Source: Diorhabda sublineata (taxonomy: Eukaryota > Arthropoda > Insecta > Coleoptera > Chrysomelidae). Taken from it: a stretch of DNA of 64,000 nucleotides. Below are positions 44,900 to 55,694 of the stretch, in pieces. Where the stretch lies: assembly GCF_026230105.1 (NCBI RefSeq), contig NC_079474.1, positions 25,996,794 to 26,060,793 of the forward strand, written 5' to 3'. How positions within the stretch are numbered: position 1 is the first letter of the stretch; each line of letters starts with the position of its first letter. Made by a program: the position numbers and the translations under genes. The notes under the pieces are model-generated. The model was not told the origin of the DNA and searched no databases. It saw nothing but the letters and a program-made list of their open reading frames with translations.

Positions 44900-46600
44900 T
44901 CGATTTTTTTGAAAAATATGCAAAAAACACATTTTCGGTAAGATTTACAACTGTTAACGCATTACATATAGTTTTCTTGATTAACTAGGTAATAATTTAA
45001 TGACGCTGTATTTGCTATTTCACTAACTCCTGGCAGGGTCTAACCATCTAACCTAACCTAACCAAAGTCTTCTTTATCACTATCATCTATTTTTCCAATA
45101 AAATTACTCACTTTGGAACTTTGTTAAATTGTAAGAATTAATTTTCGACTGACATTTCTAGAACTGCATTATTTAATCGTTATAGCGTGAATTTACGTTT
45201 GTGTTTATAAATTTCAATCATATGGCATATGAGGAAAAAAAATTATTTTCTAGTAATTTCGCAATCCAGTATAAAATAAATATGATTGATAATAAAATAA
45301 AATTTTTTGAAGCTTATTACAATCTCACAGGATTAAATATTTCGCTCATTTGAATATTTATGTTTGTCTTCTTCACAAACCTCTGTACTATAATGACAGA
45401 TGAAAGCAATAAATATTTATTGCACTAGTGCAAAGAAGATTCACTTTTTCCAGTAAATATAGTTCAATAAAGTTGTGTTTATTGCATGAATGAAAAAATA
45501 TCATTTATTCCTCTCTGTATGTGACTTCGATATTGATCTCAAAACCCAATATTTTCTTAATATGTATGATATTTCACATTTCTTGCAGTTATAATTTTAA
45601 TATTGTGTACGTCTAATCCACTTTGTGCTTCTTACTATAATTATGCATTGCTCATATATCTTCACGATAAAATAAAGTACTTTTCAATTTCCAAACACTG
45701 TAGCATTATTAGTTCCAAAATTCATAATGATTTATTGCTCTAGGTATTGGGACAATCTATAAGTACTGGGAATCAAATTTTCCAACCCAGTAAACCTTGG
45801 TAAATATTGGTTTAAATCCTTCAAATTTGAATTATTTCAACTCCAAAGTCATATTATAGTTAAATTTAATATACAAACGTATAATTTGTGAAATACATGC
45901 AGATTAAAACGGGTCACAACCTTATTATCATTGTATTTTAGAATTTCGAACTAATTAATCATTTCGATTGGTTTCTACTAATTGAAGAGAATACAAAAAA
46001 ACTTTTATATCGCAGTAATATCTGATTCAAAGAGGTTACTGATTATTTTGCATTAATTAATGAGAAGCGATTCTATGTAATCGCTTTATCGTAAACGGTT
46101 TGATTCGGCACGTAAAGTTATAATAATGATTATTACAACTCCTGAAAACGGTTCTCCCTCGAGGTATAGGACTCAGAGACGTACCTTCAATTTTACTCTA
46201 TCCTTGTGAAGAAAAAATGGCAACTATAAATACTTTTGCCACTATTGCATACGTGCGTTAATAATTAAGACCTGAAATTTGGCAATTAATTTTATCTTCT
46301 AGATTAGAGGTGCATATGAGCAAATATACGTTTCTCTAAATGAATTGTATTTCGAAAAGAAAAACAGAGGAAATCCCTCAACGTCTATGAATTTGGAATT
46401 GAAATTTCATCTATCGGATGCGAAGGTAAATTGCCTTGCTCCGCAGACATAGAGCCACATAGATAAAAATTGACAAAGACATCATTTTTCGTTTTTTAGA
46501 TTATCTCCATGGAAGTATATCAAATTTTAGTGAAAACTACTGATTTGCCGCACATATGACACAGGGTCTACATATAATAGGTTACAAGGTGACATGATAA
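44900..46600. other. Unassigned AT-rich DNA with a short TTAGG-like run
   Basis: At about 45048-45063 there are three CCTAA units, the insect telomere repeat read on the other strand. Otherwise nothing was recognised. Confidence 0.4.
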
Positions 46601-46609
46601 TAAATCAAT

Positions 46610-46830
46610 GTTGCGCATGAGCCAACGAAGATTTCTGAGTGGTGCATTTATGTTCCGAAGAAGAATTATGAGTACACAAATTTTCAATGTAAATTGGCGA
46701 TTTTTGTTTCAATTCAAATCAGCATTAGTTGTCAAGGCAATATATGAAATAAACTGGAGCGACAGTTCCATCGAAATTGGCCTCACCCATCATTCTTCTT
46801 CGAAACATAAACCACCTAAGATATTGCAAC
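46610..46830. repeat. Foldback repeat (inverted arms)
   Basis: The left arm, from TTTCTGAGTGGTGCATTTAT (46631) to AAGAAGAATTATGAG, matches the reverse complement of the right arm around 46760-46812 (TTTATGTTTCGAAGAAGAAT then GATGGGTGAGGCC). The arms are imperfect and about 50 bases long, with about 90 bases between them. Coding frames across it are shadows. This is the layout of a foldback or MITE-type element. Confidence 0.6.
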
Positions 46831-47334
46831 GAAATCAAACTCTCAGTCAAGAAAATGATGAAGAATGTTATCGAATTATTAATTTTGACTGGAAAGTTCG
46901 AAGGTGACGACATACTATTGCCATCAGCATGAACTGTCACGGCAATATAAGTAATTCATTGTAATGAATGTGGCACCATTGTATAATAAGTTTTCTCATT
47001 CCCAAATGATTTCGACAATGACCGTTGATTATAACCTGAATTCTTTGTTCAAATACAGCTAGTTTGTCTTTCAAATGATCATTTTTTTTCTTCACTTCAA
47101 ATTGTAAAATTTTCAACACGAATGAACTATATTTTGGACGTATCAATTTCTTTAAAATGAAAACATACGTTCCACAAAACCAAAAATATCACGATCGCAG
47201 ATATATATTCATATACAAAATAATAGGAATAATCGAGAATCAATAACCCATAAAAAGTCAATTATCATAAGATTGACAGAAAAAAGGAGTAAGCCAGTTA
47301 GTCTGTATGTCCCATAAGAAATCGTTAACTATAA

Positions 47335-47440
47335 GCCCAGGAAGGTTTCTGAGTGGTGAAATTATATTTCGGAGAATAATGGTGGTTACGTCAATTTTCG
47401 ATAGACGGCGCCACTATCGATGGCCGGTTCACTTAGATTG
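47335..47440 (+). repeat. Third arm of the 46.6-kb foldback family
   Basis: AAGGTTTCTGAGTGGTGAAA, followed by TTTCGGAGAATAATGGTGG and TCAATTTTCGATAGACGGCG, repeats the left arm of the element at 46610 in the same orientation. It extends further, into a CGCCACTATCG segment. It is probably a separate, half-preserved copy of the same family. Confidence 0.55.
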
Positions 47441-47444
47441 GATA

Positions 47445-50140
47445 CTTTGTGAGATTCTGATTGCTAATTGACATCTAATAAATTTAAACGAATTTTTCAT
47501 GTCATTCCAGTACAATTATGCCTCCGAATTTATTTGAACGTTTCGTTTTATGTTAAACTGTTCAACGGAAAAGATACGAGTATACGCTGGTATCTTATAT
47601 ATCTGCCAAGTGCTGAAATTTGAGCAAATTAGGATAATTTAGGAATGTTAATCCTGGTACATCACTTTAGTTCTACATATGTACGGTAATGAGATATTAG
47701 CTAGGTCGAATTTGATTGGAAAACGTGCTTAGTTTCCACAACAATGTTGTACTCAGTTTCGAGTGGCACTGGAGGCTGTATCTATTCTGCTATGATTTTT
47801 GATATTTCCATTTTATTAGCCATAGATATATCGATATAAGACTTAGCAACATTGATGGGTCTCAACCCGATGGGATTTTAGATATAGAGAATGATCCCTT
47901 ATTAACAAAATAGACGATGATTGCTTTCGGAAACAATGTCATGTATATGAATCCTGATAAGGTAACTATAATGAATATAGTTTAAAAAAACTAAATAGCA
48001 CGCTTTTGAAGCACGTCTAACTAAAAAGTTGAAAATGAATTTTAGAATAAGCTCAAAACAATAATGAATAAGAAATTTTTTATTACTTGTAAAAGACTCT
48101 AGAAACTGTTTCTTGTAGCTACGATTACTCTTATTCAACGAAAATTGACCAATTCCTGTGTCGTATAAAATATTTTTCCATGTCGCATATTTTTTCCATG
48201 GTCCGTTTGACCGTATTTACACCCCTGTTTTGTTTAATTGATAGATACTACTCGTATAATGGTTTCGCTGCTTATATACCTACATCTCATCGAAACATAT
48301 ATCAAACCAACACGGAGATCGAAGGTTCGAACCTTGAACGATATTTTTATGAAAGAAGCCACTCACTCTAAAGAATAGTTGAAAACTCACAAGCTCACAA
48401 TCTCCCAATCCTACATACATATGAAGCCAATAAGAGCGTGTTAAAAATTTTTCAATTTACCAAATTTATTTATTTCTACGGAATGTCTTGCACATTTTCC
48501 TTTCTGATAATTTGAAGGAAAACGTTCATCAAAAAGGCCGAATTGATATTTTACACGATATAAATTTTAAATGTTTGTCAATATATTTGCATTATTTGTA
48601 AATAAAACTCTTCCCGAACAGCAAGATAGTTTTAGTTACAGAGTGAAGTAGGTGCATAAGCTGCTTAAATAACCTCTGTGAAACCGAAAAAAAAAACATC
48701 CTGGAAATAACAAAATTTTTTTGAGGAACAGTCTAGCTACTTCCCAGAACAAGTTAAATTCAAAATAGGATAACAAAACAAAAGTCAACAATTTAATGTT
48801 TTCTTTTCTTTATCCTCAGACCATGTTTCTTGATAACTTGCCATATCAATTTGGCATGTAACAATTCATTAATTTTCCTCTAGAATGACGTAAGAAATTC
48901 TATGATTTCTACGATTATACAATTCTATAGTTGCGATTATACAAGAGGAGAATTTTATAGCACCCGTATTCTCTTTAATTAGAAAGGTAATATTACTAAC
49001 ATTGTGACTGAATTTCAAGATATTCATTTATAAGTGAATAGTTCCCAAATCAAAACATGTTTTGTTTTTTTTTGTCAACATATTTTGGGAAAAACAAGTC
49101 CTATCATATAACACTGTTACATGATACTTTCAGCATCCAATCATAAAGAGTCAAATCTACAACAACATATGAGGAAAAATCCTCATAGATCCCTCATTTC
49201 AAATGGAATTTAGAACAGTGAATATAACATGTAACTAATACAAAATATTTATGGATAATGCCACACAATTTTCTATTAATAATAAATCAATGAAAATTTG
49301 ACGGGTATCAAATATTGATACATTTACATAATAATTAAATACCAATATCTCTTTCAATATAAACAATATTTTTCTATTACTAAAATTAACTCAGAAGTTC
49401 TCTTTTCTCTTCTTTGGAAGTCTCACTTTCTACCTCAACCAATAAATTTGCTTATCTATCTACTTCATAGTATCCTGAACATTATTTTCTAGAAAATTTG
49501 CCGATATATTGTACTTGGAAATCAGAGTTAGGTTGACTTTGGTAACAATATAAATTGGTACTGAGTTGTCAATGTTATACAAGAAATATGGATTATTGTG
49601 TAATTATATAAATAAATTCAGTTGCTTATTGAATTCAGTAGTCTTCTATTTGTTAATACACTCTTGTAATTGACAATTTATTGCTGGTTATTAGATTTGA
49701 AGTATTTGACTCTTTTTCACTTTTTTATTCCATGTCTGAAACTACTTATATTGTCTTCTTTCCTCTCTTCTGTTTTTTATGCTTCTTGAGCAAATATCTG
49801 CTACTCTATACCATTTACTATAACCTCCGTATTTATTTTGTGGTTGTTTATTAGTTTGTGTTAAGATTTTGACAATGATCAGTTCACTTATTTCGCTAAT
49901 TACTCTTGTACTAGAAGGATTACGTTCTTTTTCTCTTGACAGCGACGGTTGTATGAGCCACACGCTTCAAGTTAACTTGGCCGATATCTATGTACCTATC
50001 TATGTAACGGAACTTTTAACTAGACTATCCTCAAGAACCAACCGTCAGAATACTATGAAATTTAGCTTTTGCGATGTCATCACGCGCGTTATCCTAACGA
50101 TTATTACTTATAGAATGTACACGACTGGAAATGCTAATTC
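47445..50140. other. Unassigned AT-rich DNA
   Basis: No recognised gene. A 93-codon plus-strand frame at 49869-50150 (MTMISSLISLITLV ...) runs up to the Harbinger fragment but resembles nothing I can name. Confidence 0.4.
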
Positions 50141-50164
50141 TGAATTTTAAAGAAAAGCAAAAAA

Positions 50165-50590
50165 ATACAAGGCGTTCATGAACTTAATAGAAATAGACTT
50201 GCTTATAGAGAATTCCATCACCTCTATCATGAACGTCGCAGTGATCCAATGAGATTTTTTCAGTTTTTAAGAATATCAGTAAAAACATTCGATTACATTC
50301 TGGGAAAAATCCAGCATCGACTAAAGAAGAAAACAACTAATTTTAAAAAGCTTATTTCTCCGCCAGAAAGGTTGTATTTTACACTAAGGTAAGAGTTATA
50401 CATTTTATTAAAACTAGAACGTATAAATTGGGCGCACTTCGACTCAATACTGAATAAAAATATAAACATTATTTTTCCGGAAAAATGACAGATCTCACAA
50501 CAATGTAGATACCACCATAATACCGGCCCTGTGTAGAAGAATTTATGAAAATCGTACACAGCGTTTCCGAGATAATTGAGGCCTTCCATA
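50165..50590 (+). pseudogene. PIF/Harbinger transposase N-terminal remnant
   Basis: The frame QGVHELNRNRLAYREFHHLY, HERRSDPMRFFQFLRIS, VKTFDYILGKIQHRLKKKTT, NFKKLISPPERLYFTLR runs from 50168 to a stop at 50390. It has the Harbinger pattern EFHxLYxDLxxDPxRFFxYFRMSxxTFxYIL followed by NxRxxISPxERLxxTLR. Beyond the stop, weaker segments (IGRTSTQY, then a possible AICRxIYEN-like stretch near 50520-50590) may continue it in other frames. The DDE catalytic region is absent. The separate Myb-like partner gene of full Harbinger elements is not seen. Confidence 0.78.
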
Positions 50591-50594
50591 CATA

Positions 50595-51525
50595 AAACTC
50601 ATATGCTGATTTTACAATGATTATTTTAAGAAATATTTACAGTTTCTAGGTCCGTAAATAAGACAACTTTTTTATAATTATGAGTTATGTGAGGATAGAT
50701 ATCGATACGTTAACAAAATAAGTATTTCCGAGACAATCTTCATATTATTTCAAATAAATAAAGCATATTCGAGATAACATGCAAACTTCTCGTTATACAA
50801 CACATTCCTATTTAATATTGTATCTAGATGCAGCTAACGTCAAACTAAGAATTAAAGGAAATAAATTCTCAGTGGATGTTTTATGAACTACGCTTCGAAT
50901 GGAGTCCCTTGAGGAATTCTGCAAGAGCAACAAAAGTAGAGAAATTGTAGTCAAAAATACAAGGCAGTTAAATTAATATAAATGGCGAAAGGCGACTAAC
51001 ACAATTTTCTGTATTTCATAATACGGCGTTCGTGTTTCACAAAAGAAAAGTAAATAATGAGCCGAAAAAACTTTTAATGGTCCAATTACCTGTACTTCTG
51101 TTGAAAAATTCTCGTTTGTCTGTTAAAAAAAATCACAAAGTGTGCAAAATTTATTATTACAGGAGTTTTCAACTTACTTCTTGACAAGAAAATTTGATGC
51201 CAAAATTTTTAATGAAGGGTATGTCATATTGGATGAGCTAACGTAATATGGTAGACATCAGCTTTACAGGAAGCGGCTCCAATTTCCATTTTCGTATCTA
51301 TTGTGAAGAATTTTGAATTTTTCCCATATTATTCGACTACTGATGTGAGTTTTGCAAAATAGGGAGAATTGAGCTTTTGAAATACAAACATACTTGCGTG
51401 CATAGAAACACAATTTAACTATATTTTCTCTTCAAATTATCAATCAGATCAAAAAAATATGCTGCTTGAAAGACAAGTTAATATGCTTTTTTATCAGTAT
51501 AATTTATTTCGACTTCCTATGTTTA
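50595..51525. other. Unassigned AT-rich DNA
   Basis: I see no gene or repeat here. A weakly protein-like patch near 51170-51300 matches no family I recognise. Confidence 0.35.
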
Positions 51526-51534
51526 ACATAATGG

Positions 51535-52440
51535 AACTTAACACTTGATTTCTCAATAATGGATATGACCTCCACTTGCCCTAGTAACACCTCTCATACG
51601 ATGTAATCAAGTTAGCTATTGTTTTTTGTGGAATGTTGAACTACTCTTCTTCTACCGCAATAATTAGCTTTGGGATCGAGTTTGGGGTAGAGAATCTAGC
51701 TCGAATTCTTCTTTTCAGCTCATCCCATTAATGTTCTATCGGTTTTAGGTCAGGACTGTATGCTTGGCCACTCCATAACCCGAAAACCGGCTTCTGAAAT
51801 GTCATCTTGCACGATTCTGGCGGTGTGTGGTCTTGCATTGTCATTCATAATGCAAAAATTCATCTCCAATGTAGTCGACGTAAGGTACCACATAAATTTG
51901 CTAAAATCTCCTCGGTATATCTATCAGCCGTTAAACCTCTTCTTCCGTGAACACGGTCGCCTCTACGAATGAACCCAGGGTCGGTTGGTGCTTCTCTAGA
52001 AATTACACACCAGATCATGCAGGAACCACCTCCGTAAGCACTCCGCTCTTCAAAGCAGCAATCTGCAAATTGTTTCTTGGTCTTCGTCCGCTACCATAGA
52101 GGCATATTCTCGTTTTATCTGGGAACAAAACAGATCTCCATTGTTCCAACGTCCGATCCAGATGCTTCTGTGCAAAAACGCAGGCGTGCTTGCCGATGAG
52201 TGTTTTAGGAGTCAGTTAATTTCCTGCAGTCTTCATTTTACTCTGACAAATAATCACACCTTGCTCCTCACGAATCTGTCGTTGCATTTGAATGGCATTA
52301 AGGTGCAGATCAACTCTTCTCATAACTCTGGCACACTCTTCGATCAGCTGCGCGGATCATATCCAATTGTGTAGCAACAGCTCTTTGACTAAGTCCATTT
52401 TTGATTTAAGAAATAACTTGTGCGGCTTTTCGCGATGAAG
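51535..52440 (-). pseudogene. Tc1-type transposase pseudogene (DD34E)
   Basis: Read on the minus strand from about 52440, this shows VVIRRVDLHLNAI-like sequence, HLDRTLEQWRSVLFPDKTRI (first catalytic Asp), CLYGSGRRPR, AYGGGSCMIW, REAPTDPGFIRRGDRV, RYTEEILANLCG and VPYVDYIGDEF. It goes on with NDNARPHTARIVQDDISEAG (second Asp), FRVMEWP and then SGQAYSPDLKPIEH, WDELKRRIRARF, where the Glu of PIEH is the third catalytic residue. This is nearly the whole catalytic domain of a Tc1 transposase. All three acidic residues can be seen, but at least four frame changes and several stops break it. The N-terminal DNA-binding region is mostly absent. Confidence 0.9.
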
Positions 52441-52444
52441 TATT

Positions 52445-52980
52445 CTTTGAACTAACACACTTAAACACTATTGAGATCAAAAAGAATGAATAATATGCAA
52501 ATTTCTGTTGCACACGCAATATTTTTAATATATGTATACAAAATTTTATATCCCGATGGTTGATTTGAAAGTACATTTTTCGATATATTCTCGATTAAGT
52601 CAGGAAATGAAATTAATATATCGAGAACTTCATCAATTATTGTGAAATGTTCCCATAATCAACAGTGACAATGTGAAACTTCTTGTATGTTAAAAGATAC
52701 TTAGTTAATATATATGGAGATAAGTCTCTAAAAAATTGATAGAAGGCACTGAATCCTATTTCTAAACCACGAGGATGAACCTGGATACAGAAAAAGAAGA
52801 AAATTCAATAATGCAACATAAAACACGTAAATTTTCAGCACAATTTATAGGAGGGTTGATACTTCAGTTTTAAGATATGGCAACACTGATGTGAATATGT
52901 CAAATCTAACATTGCCAACATAAAAATTGACAATTTTAATAGTGAACTCACATAAAACGTGGTGTCATGCAGATCCTTGA
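52445..52980. other. Unassigned AT-rich DNA
   Basis: Nothing was recognised between the Tc1 and mariner pseudogenes. Part of it may be the decayed 5' region of the mariner. Confidence 0.35.
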
Positions 52981-52984
52981 AATA

Positions 52985-53910
52985 TTCATCTTGGTCAAAA
53001 AATGGAATTGGTCGTCCAAAATCGGCTGTTGTGTTAGAACACATCGATTCTAAGCGTAAATTGATATTGCAAGATCGTGACATACCGTGAGATTAAGGCA
53101 AATTTAGGTCTTAGTTTCACTTATTACTCGTATTGAACAAACTTTTGGCTGCCAAAAAAGATTTATTCGCGTTGGATACACGTAATTTGACAAGTACTCA
53201 AAACAATTTAATCGCGGTGCTTCAGAAGCTCTCTTTAAGATCGTGACAGACAAGGAATTATGGATATATGAATATGAATCCGAAATTAAACAACAATCGA
53301 CTGTATGGGTCCTTCAAAATGAGACAAATCCAATATAAATGGTTCGCGCACGAAGCACTTTGGAGCATTTCATTGTAGCAACGATTAAAGGTCAATTCTG
53401 AATTGTACACAAGCATTTTTTGAATCAGAAGACTAATCGCAGAGGACAAATCATTTTCCACCACGATAGTGTTCTCACACATCAATTCAAACAAAGAAGT
53501 TTTTAGTGAGGCAAAACATGGAGTTACTGCGTCGTCCGCCGTACAGTCCTTGTTTGGTACCCAATGATTTCTTCTTATTACCACATATCGTGAATTGGGA
53601 GGTGAACGTTATTATACACCTGAAGAAGCGGTTGATGCGATCAAATCAAATGTTTTGGAGATACCTCGATTGGAAAAATGCTTCCATAATTGGCTTAAAC
53701 GCAGGAAAAAGTGTATTGATCTTAATGGAGAATATTTTGAAAACCATGATCTTGTTTGTCTATCTGAAAACCTGAGTAGCATGTCCAAAAGCGACCAAGA
53801 TAAGTACTAATCATAATACCAAAAAAGTAAAATGTCGAATATGAGTAAAAAATGTGATGAAAACTAATAAAATAATGGACCGGGCTTTATGAATAATCCC
53901 CGTCACTTAT
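52985..53910 (+). pseudogene. mariner transposase pseudogene (longest copy, DD34D)
   Basis: In order: GIGRPKSAVVLEHIDSKRK, LILQDRDITYREIKANLG (helix-turn-helix and linker), KKIYSRWIHVI, KIVTDKELWIYEYESE (first catalytic Asp), KQQSTVWVLQNETNP, VRARSTLEHFIVAT, then IIFHHDSVLTHQF (second Asp). It continues with LRRPPYSPCLVPNDFFLLPH (third Asp in PND), PEEAVDAIKSNVLEIPRLEK and CIDLNGEYFENHDLVCLSEN. The order and spacing fit mariner throughout. Several stops and frame changes are present, and the first helix is missing. CCGGGCTTTATGAATAATCC at about 53881-53900 may be the worn 3' terminal repeat. It shares the STxxxxIA and PEEA blocks with the remnant at 2840-3370, so both may come from one family. 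Confidence 0.9.
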
Positions 53911-53914
53911 TAAG

Positions 53915-54720
53915 CAGAGTAATAATGTGTTTTGTTACTGATTTATATTGAAATGATTGATTACTAATTCACACATAATAACTACTCAAATGATAAAATT
54001 ATCTAGGCATTATAAATAATGCGCATGGGGATGTAAAGCAAATACATATTTTATCACTAACCTACCCTGACCTAACCCAACCTAATAACTGTTTCACTAC
54101 AGTTCGACACTGAATTGCGGAAATAATAGGTCGTATTGGCATTAAAAATAAAGGTAAACCCATATAATGAGCATTTGAAATACACACCTTACCCAATGTT
54201 GCTTTATTATCAAATTATCCAGTAGCTATTATGGAAAATTCATAATGCTAAGACAATATGATAAATTCTGAAATTCAAATAAGCATTAATTTAATCATCC
54301 AATTCTACTTCTCATTATTTATAGTGACCGGATATTATAAATATTGTTCTGACCTGGTCCATAACGTATAAAATCTATAAAAGTGAATATTGCCCATGGG
54401 TTTCACTCAGTTATTATCTGGGAGCTTCCAATTATCATTGTTATCTGCTTATCCAGTTAGAATCCACACCAGGTCTAAAGGTTTCGTCCTCTTTAGGTCG
54501 AGCTGATTTATTTCTTAATGTTGTAATGTTTAGGTCTCTATGCAGATTTGTATTTCATATATGCTATCGACCATCCACAATAGTACAAAGTACTTTGTTT
54601 TGAAATGTTTGGATGAGTGTGATATTGATTGATCTGGTACTACCCCAGTGCTGCGGTCTGTATTTCTAGTTTTGTTTGACATTTGGGATTTTCTATCTGT
54701 AATATAATGCATCCAAATAC
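53915..54720. other. Unassigned AT-rich DNA
   Basis: Degenerate CCTAACC-like units occur near 54058-54088. Otherwise nothing was recognised. Confidence 0.4.
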
Positions 54721-54723
54721 TTA

Positions 54724-54920
54724 ACACACTGTTAACACTACCACTATGCCGAAATTCACAATAAAACTGTTTGACGCGTGTTAGGTAAACTTCAGTCTCT
54801 GAAGAGACCGAAACACGCGTCAGATGCTGTAACTGTGAGTATTGGTGTAGGGATACTGTAAACAATGTTGTTGGTATGAATATGATCAAAGATTCCAATA
54901 ATTCCAGCTTAATACATCCC
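54724..54920 (+). repeat. Palindromic dispersed repeat copy 4 with hammerhead-like core
   Basis: The left arm (about 54724-54782, ending TGACGCGTGTT) is the imperfect reverse complement of the right arm (about 54812-54869, beginning AACACGCGTCA). The inner 11 bases match perfectly, and the centre CTTCAG-TCT-CTGAAG is itself a hairpin. The core at 54795-54825 has GTCT, CTGAAGA, a shortened GACC in place of stem II, GAAAC, ACGC, GTC and AGAT. Stem I would be four pairs including one G-U. The loss of stem II means this copy cannot fold as an active ribozyme. The tail GTGAGTATTGGTGTAG and TATGAATATGATCAA is shared with copies 1 and 2. Confidence 0.72.
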
Positions 54921-55690
54921 AATGCTCTTTTCGTTTGAGCTTAGCATTTAGTGCTATTCCTAAATATTCTGTGGTTCCATAAAGTACCTCCATTTCATTT
55001 ATTGAGATTAGTACATTTTGATTAATCGTTTTGTATGTAAAATTCATTTGACCGATTTCGATTCATCGAGTTTCATTCTCAATTTTTTGGTCTATACGTA
55101 GAATTGATTGATACTTTGAATAAGTTATGTGTAGCTTTATCCTTATTTTTTTTTAAGAGCGGTATTGTTTATAAAAATAGCAGCTTTTATGTTGTTCTTG
55201 TCTAGTATATGATAATTAGTAGATATAGATCTGGGCTTAGCACACCCATTTGTGGCCCTCCTTATTTTATTTGTTTAGCATTGATATTTTTGTTGTACCT
55301 CATCTGTTATACTGAATTCCAATACCATCTCCTATTACCTCCAAATATTTTGTTTTATTTTGGTTATTTGAACTTCAAATAACAGCATATACTTCTTTAT
55401 AGAATTTCTCAATTGGATCTATGATCATGTGTGCTTGGTCTATTGTCGATTGTTTGTGAGTCTATACCAGTCCTTTAGAAGTAACCAATATGAATAATTC
55501 TTCATCGGTTGTTTGTGTTTTCAAAAAAATATCTCAGTAGCTAGTTCTTCCCTTCTGAGTGTTCTGCAAAGCAGCTCGTCTTTTGTATATTACTTTTTGT
55601 CCAACGCCCCTCTTCTTGTTGTTTTCCACAATGAATATTCTATACACTTGTCATCTGTAAGTTCATGTAAGCATGAGGTAGTTTATTTTT
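54890..55690 (-). pseudogene. Jockey-clade reverse transcriptase remnant
   Basis: On the minus strand from about 55690 downwards: LTDDKCIEYSLWKTTRRG (the Jockey YSLWKATKxxxRP block), FLKTQTTDEEL, then STIDQAHMIIDPIEKFYKE, which resembles HSTIDQVHRxTxxIEK. Next come GPQMGVLSPDLYLL (GVPQGSVLGPLLY in the family) and a battered FADDTAIL region near 55190. It closes with GQMNFTYKTINQNVLISINE and TEYLGIALNAKLKRKEHW, matching the VKYLGIxLDxxLTWKxHI end block. The catalytic FADD no longer reads as such. Many stops and frame changes. The palindromic repeat copy 4 borders it at 54724-54920. Confidence 0.82.
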
Positions 55691-55694
55691 TATT

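Noticed and set aside
46608..46907. 99-codon plus-strand frame
   Set aside because: It spans the two arms of a foldback repeat, so its openness comes from the repeat and not from protein coding.
48320..48350. AAGGTTCGAACCTT resembling a tRNA T-arm
   Set aside because: It is a perfect palindrome with no A box, anticodon arm or acceptor stem at the right spacing.
53258..53584. Minus-strand 108-codon frame
   Set aside because: Antisense shadow of the mariner pseudogene; the plus strand carries all the family motifs.
54530..54922. Minus-strand 130-codon frame, the longest in the window
   Set aside because: Most of it runs through the palindromic repeat and its flank; no family motif, and its shared part recurs at other copies without the frame.
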